Positions 20,526 to 29,411 of a stretch of DNA of 64,000 bases are shown in pieces. Position numbers and translations under genes: made by a program. This stretch comes from Pythium myriotylum (lineage: Eukaryota; Oomycota; Peronosporomycetes; Pythiales; Pythiaceae). Positions within the stretch are counted from its first letter, which is position 1, and each line of letters begins with the position of its first letter. The notes under the pieces are model-generated. The model was not told where the DNA came from. It saw nothing but the letters and a program-made list of their open reading frames with translations, and ran no database searches. The stretch lies in contig JALJCQ010000013.1 in the NCBI GenBank assembly GCA_023091665.1, positions 2,480,001 through 2,544,000 of the forward strand, written 5' to 3'.

Positions 20526-21953
20526 GTCGGCGAGGTCCTTCTTGACGATGGCTTCGAGACCGCTGAAGCCGATGTGACCGAGTCGGAGGTGCCACAGGTA
20601 CGACTTGGACATGGCGCGACCTCGTCTTGTACTGGCGGCGTGGGCTGCTTCAGTCGATACTGGAGACATGTTGAGCTTGAACAGACCCTTGCCAATTCGA
20701 GTGCCGATGGTCTGCTTGGCGCCCTTGAGCACGACGAAGCAACCGTCCTTGTCGAACGTCACGGGAGCAACGTCCTCCGTGAATCTTCCGACCGAGAACA
20801 GGTTGCGGCTGAGCTTGGGGATATGCCACACGTTGGTGAGCAAACCCTTCTTGACACCACTTGGAGTCTTCATCGACATGAGAATGTCTCCCACGCCGAC
20901 CGCTTGGACCGTACCATCATCGGCCAGATGCACGTCGACTGGGTCAATCTTCTTGTAGTTCATCATGAACTGCTTGGTTCGCGACATGTGCTGAGTCGCA
21001 CCCGAGTCGACCAACCACGCCGTGGATTGACTCGACTTGCCTTGGGTCTTCCCGACCGAGAACAGGTACTCGCCGGGGTCTTCATCTCGCGCAAGGTTCG
21101 CTCGCTGGAACCGTTGCCGAGGGTTGCCGTTTCCGTTGCCGTTGCCGCCGGAGTTGCCGTTGCCGTTGCCGTTGTCCTTGACACGCGAGTGGCACTCCGC
21201 GGCCCAATGACCGATCTTGCCGCAGTAGTTGCACGTGCCAGTCTTCTTGACTGCACGGCCGTTGGGCTTCGCGTCACTTGTCATGAACGCTTGGCCAAGC
21301 GTGGCTCCGTCGCCACCTTGCTCCTTGCGCTTCATGTCTTCATGGAGCAGCCGAGACGTCACGAGTTCCCACGTGAGCGCGTCGACACGCGACTCCAACG
21401 CCGTGATGAGGGGGAACTGGTACGACTCGCTGAGACTGCCGAGAAGCGTGATCACCAAGTCGTCTTCGCTGACCGGAGCGCCGACTGCGTCGAGTTGCTC
21501 CGCCAGGGTCTTGAGCTTGTTGATGTGCGTGAGCACATCGTCACCTTCTTCCATCATGGTCGTGAAGAAACGACGACGAAGAAAGAGCTTGTTGGCAAGG
21601 CTCTTCTTCTCGAAGTGTTCTTCCAGTCTTGACCATGCATCTTGCGCACCACTCGCCGACCGAACCAGCGGGAGCTGCGAGTCTTCCATCGCGAGACAGA
21701 TCATCGCGAGCGCCTTGCGAGACTTCTTCTTGAAGAGGGCTCGGTCCGCGTCGGTCTGGCACTGCTCGAGTTTGACCTCTCCACAGACAACTTCCCAGAC
21801 GTCGCGTTCTTCGAGCACCATCTGCATCTTGAACTTCCATGTGTGGAAGTTGGTTCCGTCGAACTTGTTGATGCGAGCTGGCGTGGTCGAATCCATGGCG
21901 AAGGCTGGGGAGGCGAAGTCGGTGGAGGCAGAGTCGGCTGGGCTTGGGCTCAT
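20526..21953 (-). pseudogene. Copia A copy 2: gag-protease part
   Basis: Minus-strand gag with AUG inside the PBS (21951-21953 complement), zinc knuckle [14 protein letters not shown], a shortened Asn-Gly repeat, protease VDSGATQHM and the start of integrase ([16 protein letters not shown]), interrupted by B at DLAD. Together with 14851-15821 it formed a 3'-truncated copy; its 5' LTR is 21958-22320, which also serves copy 3. Confidence 0.9.
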
Positions 21954-21957
21954 AACC

Positions 21958-22320
21958 TGTTGGAAGGTCGCTTGGTTGGTGGGATGCAAAATGCAAAGTG
22001 AATTGATCGGGACTTAGTTCGCTGCTGCTACCTCTAAGCCGTCTGTCTGTGTGTGTCCTACGCTACCGTAATCAAATGCATGTCCTACCTATCGTAAACA
22101 TATGCAAACATAGACTGACTTCGTGGATACTTCAACGAAGTCGATGGGTGGCACTGGATTCAAACCAGAACCAGACGGAGAATCTTCCACATGTCGAATC
22201 TTCCACATGTCGAATCTTCCACGGAGAATCTTCTGCAGGAGAATCTTCTACAGCCGAGCTTCAACTGCCGAGTTTCAACTGGAATGATGACGCTGGGTTC
22301 GAGGCGCATCATCTTCAACA
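21958..22320 (-). repeat. Copia A LTR shared by copies 2 and 3, 363 bp
   Basis: Complement of TGTTGAAGATGATG...CCAACA. On one side it continues into a PBS (copy 2), on the other into a PPT (copy 3), so two head-to-tail copies share one LTR. It differs from the LTR at 26651 by one base as far as I could align. Confidence 0.9.
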
Positions 22321-25300
22321 CTCCCCCTCGACTCGACTGCGTCTTGGACACCGAGCTTGGTGCGGAGCACGTCGAACTGGACAGTGGGGGTCGGCTTGGT
22401 CATGATGTCGGCAAGCATGTCTTGGGTCGGGCAATATTGCAGACACACTTGGCCGTCCTCGACCTTCTCACGAACGAAGTGGTAGCGAATGTCGATGTGC
22501 TTGGTGCGCTTGTGGAACTCGGGGTTCTTGGCCAACGCGATCGCACCTTGGTTGTCTTCGTACACCGTGAGCGCTTGGTCGCTTGCAACTTCGCCGAGTT
22601 CGCACAGGAACGCCTTGAGCCACACGGCTTCTTGGATCGCTTCCGATAGAGCCATGTACTCTGCTTCGGTCGAGGAGAGGGCGACAGTTCGCTGCTTCTT
22701 GCTGCGCCAGCTGATGCATCCGCCGTTGAGCATGAACACGTAGCCGCTGGTGCTTCGACGTGACTCGATGTCGCCAGCCCAGTCGGGCGTCGGAGTAGCC
22801 GACCAGTCTTCCATCGTGCGAAGCCGAGAACTGCAGGCCGTACGTCGGAGTCGCTTGCAGGTAGCGGAGCACACGCTTGAGAGCTTGCCAATGTGTTGGA
22901 CACGGGTCCGCGGCGAACTGGCTGAGTGTGCCGACTGCCGCTGCGAGGTCTGGTCGAGTGCCGACCATGAGGTACATGAGTGCGCCGACTGCACTTCGGT
23001 ACGGCACGTTCTTCATGGTGTCTTCGTGCTTGCAACCACCTTCGCACATGGCCTTGGTCAGCTTGAGTCCGGGGTCTTGAGGGGTCCTCACTGGTTTGCA
23101 GTCTTGCATGCCGAACTTGGTCAGGATCGACTGCAGGAACTTGGTCTGCCGCATGATCACGTCGCCGGACTTGGGGTCTTGGTCAACTTCCATGCCGAGG
23201 CAGTACTTGAGTTCGCCGAGGTCGGACATCTCGAAGCGTTCGCTGAGTGCGCGCTTGGTCGCCGTGAGCAACTCCATGCTATTGCAGGCGAGGATGAGGT
23301 CGTCGACGTAGATCACCACGAAGATCATCGCTGAGCCGCTCCGCTTGACGTACACGCAGTGGTCCATCTCGCACTTGGTGAAGCCGATCTTGCGCATGAA
23401 GGCGTCGATGGTGTGGTTCCACATGCGCGGTGACTGCTTGAGGCCGTAGAGCGAGCGCTTGAGCTTGCACACGTAGTCGGGGTGACGCTGGTCGACGAAG
23501 CCTTCGGGCTGCTTCATGTAGATTTCTTCGTCGAGGTTGCCGTTCAGGAACGCCGTCTTGACATCCATCTGATGGATCATGAGCTTGTGTCGAGCGGCGA
23601 TGCTGAGGATGGTGCGGATCGACGTGAACTTGGCGACGGGTGCGAACGTCTCTTCGAAGTCGATGCCGTACTTCTGCAGGAACCCCTTGGCAACGAGTCG
23701 AGCCTTGTACCGCTCGACAAGTCCTTCGGCGGTTTCCTTGACCTTGAACACCCACTTGCTGGTGATGGCCTTGCGTCCGGCTGGCAAAGGGACTAGGTCC
23801 CATGTCTCGTTCTTCTTGAGCGACTCGAGCTCGGAGTCGCAGGCTTCCTTCCAGTTGCTGGCGTCGTCGGATTCCATCGCCGACTTGAACGATGTCGGCA
23901 ACTCTCCCCCTGAATTCACGACGAGAGCAAACTCTTCGTAATCTTGGTCTTCTCCCCCTTGTTCTTGCACGTCTTCGCCTTCTTCGTCTTCATCTTCTAC
24001 GCCTTCCTCTTCGATCGACGTGAGCAGTGCAGACAGATCTTCGAGCGATGTCCTTGGACCTTGCGTGGGTGGTGGAGTCGCACCACTTGTGCGTCCAACA
24101 CGTCCGTAGCGCTTCTCAACTGGCGGTTCAGCCAGGTTCTCGAGCGAGTGCGTGCGAGAGTGGCGCTTGGACCCTGGTGCGTAGTCGACATTCGGCTGCT
24201 GGGCCGATGCTGGTGCTGCTGGACGCTGCGACCGCTGGCCCTGTTGCCACTCCGGTCGCTCGTAGCTGCGCTGACTTGGTGCTGGTGAGGCTGGCTGCTC
24301 ACCCATGTCTTCATCATCTTGGTTGTCGGTCGCTTCATCTTGATCTTCATCATCTTCATCGTCGCGGAACTCGACGGACTTGCTCCAGGGTTCTTCGCGC
24401 TTGCCATCGTCGAACGTGTCTTCCATGAACTGCGCGTCTCGACTGATGACGATCCGGCCGGTTGCGATTTCTTCAAACCGATACGCCTTCTCGTGGTCCG
24501 AGTAGCCGAGGAACCGACACAAGATGGCTCGGGCGTCGAACTTCGACCGCTTCTCCTTCGGCACGTGGACGTACGCATGGCAGCCGAACACCTTGAAGTT
24601 GGCGAGCAAGGGCTTCTTCCCGTACCATTCTTCGTACGGCGACTTGTACAAGTCTTGAGCGCGGGTCGGAAGTCGGTTGCGAACTTCGACTGCAGTCATA
24701 ACGGCTTCGCCCCAGTACTCGTCGGACAAGTTGGCATGGTGGAGCTTGCAACGACCACACTCACAGATGGTTCGGTTCATGCGCTCCGCCACACCGTTCA
24801 ACTAAGGCGTGTATGGCGGCGTGACGTCGTGCTCGATGCCACGCTTGCGGCAGAACTTGGCAAGCTTGGCCGACTGGTACTCGCCGCCACCGTCGGTTCG
24901 AAGCACCTTGACTCGACGACCGGTTTGGTTCTCGGCCCAGTTGACGAACTCGACGAACTTGTCGTAGACTTCGTCCTTGGACCGCATGAGGTATAACTTG
25001 CACAGTCGAGACTTGTCGTCGGTGAAGGTGGCAAAGTACTTCATGCCGCCGAAAGTCGGAGTCTTCATGGGGCCGGCCACATCGCTGTACACGACGTCAA
25101 GCAGATTCGCAGACCGCTTGGTCGTGCCCGACTGAAACTTGACGCGAGTCAGCTTGCCGAGTGCACAGCCTTCACAGACCTCCCACTCTTGCACAGACCC
25201 AATGTCGAGTCCGTCGGCGAGGTCCTTCTTGACGATGGCTTCGAGTCCGCTGAAGCCGATGTGACCGAGTCGGAGGTGCCACAGGTACGACTTGGACATG

Positions 25301-26646
25301 GCGCGACCTCGTCTTGTACTGGCGGCGTGGGCTGCTTCAGTCGATACTGGAGACATGTTGAGCTTGAACAGACCCTTGCCGATTCGAGTGCCGATGGTCT
25401 GCTTGGCGCCCTTGAGCACGACGAAGCAACCGTCCTTGTCGAACGTCACGGGAGCAACGTCCTCCGTGAATCTTCCGACCGAGAACAGGTTGCGGCTGAG
25501 CTTGGGGATATGCCACACGTTGGTGAGCAAACCCTTCTTGACACCACTTGGAGTCTTCATCGACATGAGAATGTCTCCCACGCCGACCGCTTGGACCGTA
25601 CCATCATCGGCCAGATGCACGTCGACTGGGTCAATCTTCTTGTAGTTCATCATGAACTGCTTGGTTCGCGACATGTGCTGAGTCGCACCCGAGTCGACCA
25701 ACCACGCCGTGGATTGACTCGACTTGCCTTGGGTCTTCCCGACCGAGAACAGGTACTCGCCGGGGTCTTCATCTCGCGCAAGGTTCGCTCGCTGGAACCG
25801 TTGCCGAGGGTTGCCGTTTCCGTTGCCGTTGCCGCCGGAGTTGCCGTTGCCGTTGCCATTGCCGTTGTCCTTGACACGCGAGTGGCACTCCGCGGCCCAA
25901 TGACCGATCTTGCCGCAGTAGCTGCACGTGCCAGTCTTCTTGACTGCACGGCCGTTGGGCTTCGCGTCACTTGTCATGAACGCTTGGCCAAGCGTGGCTC
26001 CGTCGCCACCTTGCTCCTTGCGCTTCATGTCTTCATGGAGCAGCCGAGACGTCACGAGTTCCCACGTGAGCGCGTCGACACGCGACTCCAACGCCGTGAT
26101 GAGGGGGAACTGGTACGACTCGCTGAGACTGCCGAGAAGCGTGATCACCAAGTCGTCTTCGCTGACCGGAGCGCCGACTGCGTCGAGTTGCTCCGCCAGG
26201 GTCTTGAGCTTGTTGATGTGCGTGAGCACATCGTCACCTTCTTCCATCATGGTCGTGAAGAAACGACGACGAAGAAAGAGCTTGTTGGCAAGGCTCTTCT
26301 TCTCGAAGTGTTCTTCCAGTCTTGACCATGCATCTTGCGCACCACTCGCCGACCGAACCAGCGGGAGCTGCGAGTCTTCCATCGCGAGACAGATCATCGC
26401 GAGCGCCTTGCGAGACTTCTTCTTGAAGAGGGCTCGGTCCGCGTCGGTCTGGCACTGCTCGAGTTTGACCTCTCCACAGACAACTTCCCAGACGTCGCGT
26501 TCTTCGAGCACCATCTGCATCTTGAACTTCCATGTGTGGAAGTTGGTTCCGTCGAACTTGTTGATGCGAGCTGGCGTGGTCGAATCCATGGCGAAGGCTG
26601 GGGAGGCGAAGTCGGTGGAGGCAGAGTCGGCTGGGCTTGGGCTCAT
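22275..26646 (-). pseudogene. Copia A copy 3 gag-pol: internal UAG and frameshift
   Basis: AUG inside the PBS, gag, zinc knuckle [14 protein letters not shown], Asn-Gly repeat, protease VDSGATQHM, integrase DDE with [19 protein letters not shown], RNase H, ending inside the 3' LTR. A TAG (24802-24804, complement) replaces the Gln before [11 protein letters not shown], between the second and third catalytic acids of integrase. The extra C in YSDADWAG (about 22785-22787, complement) is the same lesion as in copy 1. Otherwise open throughout. Confidence 0.9.
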
Positions 26647-26650
26647 AACC

Positions 26651-27013
26651 TGTTGGAAGGTCGCTTGGTTGGTGGGATGCAAAATGCAAAGTGAATTGAT
26701 CGGGACTTAGTTCGCTGCTGCTACCTCTAAGCCGTCTGTCTGTGTGTGTCCTACGCTACCGTAATCAAATGCATGTCCTACCTATCGTAAACATATGCAA
26801 ACATAGACTGACTTCGTGGATACTTCAACGAAGTCGATGGGTGGCACTGGATTCAAACCAGAACCAGACGGAGAATCTTCCACATGTCGAATCTTCCACA
26901 TGTCGAATCTTCCACGGAGAATCTTCTGCAGGAGAATCTTCTACAGCCGAGCTTCAACTGCCGAGCTTCAACTGGAATGATGACGCTGGGTTCGAGGCGC
27001 ATCATCTTCAACA
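26651..27013 (-). repeat. Copia A 5' LTR of copy 3, 363 bp
   Basis: Complement of a standard A LTR. Its outer end (…CTTCAACA on the plus strand) abuts CAGTCGGCGCAC of an A RT gene; CAGTC matches, as complement GACTG, the base run after the LTR at 35331-35658. Confidence 0.9.
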
Positions 27014-27199
27014 CAGTCGGCGCACTGATGTACCTCATGGTCGGCACTCGACCAGACCTCGCAGCGGCAGTCGGCACACTCAGCCAGTTCGCCGCAGACC
27101 CGTGTCCAACACACTGGCAAGCTCTCAAGCGTGTGCTCCGATATCTGCAAGCGACTCGGACGTACGGCCTGCAGTTCTCGGCATCGCACGACGGAAGAC
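27014..27199 (+). pseudogene. 186-bp copia A RT/RNase H fragment between inverted LTRs
   Basis: Encodes [21 protein letters not shown]... to SASHDGRL. It continues exactly from where copy 6 stops at 35659, with a 5-bp overlap, so it is the displaced other half of that copy. Confidence 0.9.
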
Positions 27200-27562
27200 T
27201 GTTGAAGATGATGCGCCTCGAACCCAGCGTCATCATTCCAGTTGAAACTCGGCAGTTGAAGCTCGGCTGTAGAAGATTCTCCTGCAGAAGATTCTCCGTG
27301 GAAGATTCGACATGTGGAAGATTCGACATGTGGAAGATTCTCCGTCTGGTTCTGGTTTGAATCCAGTGCCACCCATCGACTTCGTTGAAGTATCCACGAA
27401 GTCAGTCTATGTTTGCATATGTTTACGATAGGTAGGACATATATTTGATTACGGTAGCGTAGGACACACACAGACAGACGGCTTAGAGGTAGCAGCAGCG
27501 AACTAAGTCCCGATCAATTCACTTTGCATTTTGCGTCCCACCAACCAAGCGACCTTCCAACA
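27200..27562 (+). repeat. Copia A 5' LTR of copy 4, 363 bp
   Basis: TGTTGAAGATGATG...CCTTCCAACA. Its outer end abuts GGAAGAC of RNase H. Confidence 0.9.
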
Positions 27563-27577
27563 GGTTATGAGCCCAAG
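27563..27577 (+). promoter_or_regulatory. Primer-binding site (half tRNA-iMet), copia A
   Basis: GGTTATGAGCCCAAG, identical to that of family B, directly after the LTR; contains the gag start codon (27567). Confidence 0.8.
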
Positions 27578-29411
27578 CCCAGCCGACTCTGCCTCCACCG
27601 ACTTCGCCTCCCCAGCCTTCGCCATGGATTCGACCACGCCAGCTCGCATCAACAAGTTCGACGGAACCAACTTCCACACATGGAAGTTCAAGATGCAGAT
27701 GGTGCTCGAAGAACGCGACGTCTGGGAAGTTGTCTGTGGAGAGGTCAAACTCGAGCAGTGCCAGACCGACGCGGACCGAGCCCTCTTCAAGAAGAAGTCT
27801 CGCAAGGCGCTCGCGATGATCTGTCTCGCGATGGAAGACTCGCAGCTCCCGCTGGTTCGGTCGGCGAGTGGTGCGCAAGATGCATGGTCAAGACTGGAAG
27901 AACACTTCGAGAAGAAGAGCCTTGCCAACAAGCTCTTTCTTCGTCGTCGTTTCTTCACGACCATGATGGAAGAAGGTGACGATGTGCTCACGCACATCAA
28001 CAAGCTCAAGACCCTGGCGGAGCAACTCGACGCAGTCGGCGCTCCGGTCAGCGAAGACGACTTGGTGATCACGCTTCTCGGCAGTCTCAGCGAGTCGTAC
28101 CAGTTCCCCCTCATCACGGCGTTGGAGTCGCGTGTCGACGCGCTCACGTGGGAACTCGTGACGTCTCGGCTGCTCCATGAAGACATGAAGCGCAAGGAGC
28201 AAGGTGGCGACGGAGCCACGCTTGGCCAAGCGTTCATGACAAGTGACGCGAAGCCCAACGGCCGTGCAGTCAAGAAGACTGGCACGTGCAGCTACTGCGG
28301 CAAGATCGGTCATTGGGCCGCGGAGTGCCACTCGCGTGTCAAGGACAACGGCAATGGCAACGGCAACGGCAACTCCGGCGGCAACGGCAACGGAAACGGC
28401 AACCCTCGGCAACGGTTCCAGCGAGCGAACCTTGCGCGAGATGAAGACCCCGGCGAGTACCTGTTCTCGGTCGGGAAGACCCAAGGCAAGTCGAGTCAAT
28501 CCACGGCGTGGTTGGTCGACTCGGGTGCGACTCAGCACATGTCGCGAACCAAGCAGTTCATGATGAACTACAAGAAGATTGACCCAGTCGACGTGCATCT
28601 GGCCGATGATGGTACGGTCCAAGCGGTCGGCGTGGGAGACATTCTCATGTCGATGAAGACTCCAAGTGGTGTCAAGAAGGGTTTGCTCACCAACGTGTGG
28701 CATATCCCCAAGCTCAGCCGCAACCTGTTCTCGGTCGGAAGATTCACGGAGGGCGTTGCTCCCGTGACGTTCGACAAGGACGGTTGCTTCGTCGTGCTCA
28801 AGGGCGCCAAGCAGACCATCGGCACTCGAATCGGCAAGGGTCTGTTCAAGCTCAACATGTCTCCAGTATCGACTGAAGCAGCCCACGCCGCCAGTACAAG
28901 ACGAGGTCGCGCCATGTCCAAGTCGTACCTGTGGCACCTCCGACTCGGTCACATCGGCTTCAGCGGACTCGAAGCCATCGTCAAGAAGGACCTCGCCGAC
29001 GGACTCGACATTGGGTCTGTGCAGGAGTGGGAGGTCTGTGAAGGCTGTGCACTCGGCAAGCTGACTCGCGTCAAGTTTCAGTCGGGCACGACCAAGCGGT
29101 CTGCGAATCTGCTTGACGTCGTGTACAGCGATGTGGCCGGCCCCATGAAGACTCCGACTTTCGGCGGCATGAAGTACTTTGCCACCTTCACCGACGACAA
29201 GTCTCGACTGTGCAAGTTATACCTCATGCGGTCCAAGGACGAAGTCTACGACAAGTTCGTCGAGTTCGTCAACTGGGCCGAGAACCAAACCGGTCGTCGA
29301 GTCAAGGTGCTTCGGACCGACGGCTGCGGCGAGTACCAGTCGGCCAAGCTTGCCAAGTTCTGCCGCAAGCGTGGCATCGAGCACGACGTCACGCCGCCAT
29401 ACACGCCTTAG
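27567..29411 (+). CDS. Copia A gag-protease-integrase(N), ends at internal UAG
   Basis: First 614 codons of the copy 4 polyprotein. Gag with a DUF4219/UBN2-like core, zinc knuckle [14 protein letters not shown] (about residue 241), Asn-Gly repeat, aspartic protease VDSGATQHM (about 317), integrase HHCC region (HLRLGH ... CEGCALGK, about 456-505), catalytic YSDVAG and RTDGCGEY. The frame ends at TAG in the sequence [15 protein letters not shown], where copies 1 and 2 have a sense codon, probably Gln. The second catalytic block has GCGEY in place of GGGEY, shared with copies 5 and 6. Start chosen at the AUG inside the PBS; an alternative lies 19 codons downstream (MDSTTPARINKF). Confidence 0.85.
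   Translation: MSPSPADSASTDFASPAFAMDSTTPARINKFDGTNFHTWKFKMQMVLEERDVWEVVCGEVKLEQCQTDADRALFKKKSRKALAMICLAMEDSQLPLVRSASGAQDAWSRLEEHFEKKSLANKLFLRRRFFTTMMEEGDDVLTHINKLKTLAEQLDAVGAPVSEDDLVITLLGSLSESYQFPLITALESRVDALTWELVTSRLLHEDMKRKEQGGDGATLGQAFMTSDAKPNGRAVKKTGTCSYCGKIGHWAAECHSRVKDNGNGNGNGNSGGNGNGNGNPRQRFQRANLARDEDPGEYLFSVGKTQGKSSQSTAWLVDSGATQHMSRTKQFMMNYKKIDPVDVHLADDGTVQAVGVGDILMSMKTPSGVKKGLLTNVWHIPKLSRNLFSVGRFTEGVAPVTFDKDGCFVVLKGAKQTIGTRIGKGLFKLNMSPVSTEAAHAASTRRGRAMSKSYLWHLRLGHIGFSGLEAIVKKDLADGLDIGSVQEWEVCEGCALGKLTRVKFQSGTTKRSANLLDVVYSDVAGPMKTPTFGGMKYFATFTDDKSRLCKLYLMRSKDEVYDKFVEFVNWAENQTGRRVKVLRTDGCGEYQSAKLAKFCRKRGIEHDVTPPYTP

Larger units (their letters stand above)
21958..27013 (-). mobile_element. 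Copia A copy 3, full length, 5056 bp
   Basis: Complete LTR-PBS-gag-pol-PPT-LTR structure on the minus strand. The two 363-bp LTRs are almost identical. The usual flanking target duplication is lost because the 3' LTR is shared with copy 2 and the 5' LTR lies at an inversion break. Confidence 0.9.

Noticed and set aside
24319..26325. Long plus-strand frames opposite copy 3
   Set aside because: Antisense shadows of gag-pol, same sequences recur opposite all other copies.
26651..27562. Inverted LTR pair as terminal inverted repeats of a DNA transposon carrying a 186-bp gene piece
   Set aside because: The piece matches the missing half of copia copy 6 with a 5-bp target duplication, which is better explained by insertion plus inversion.
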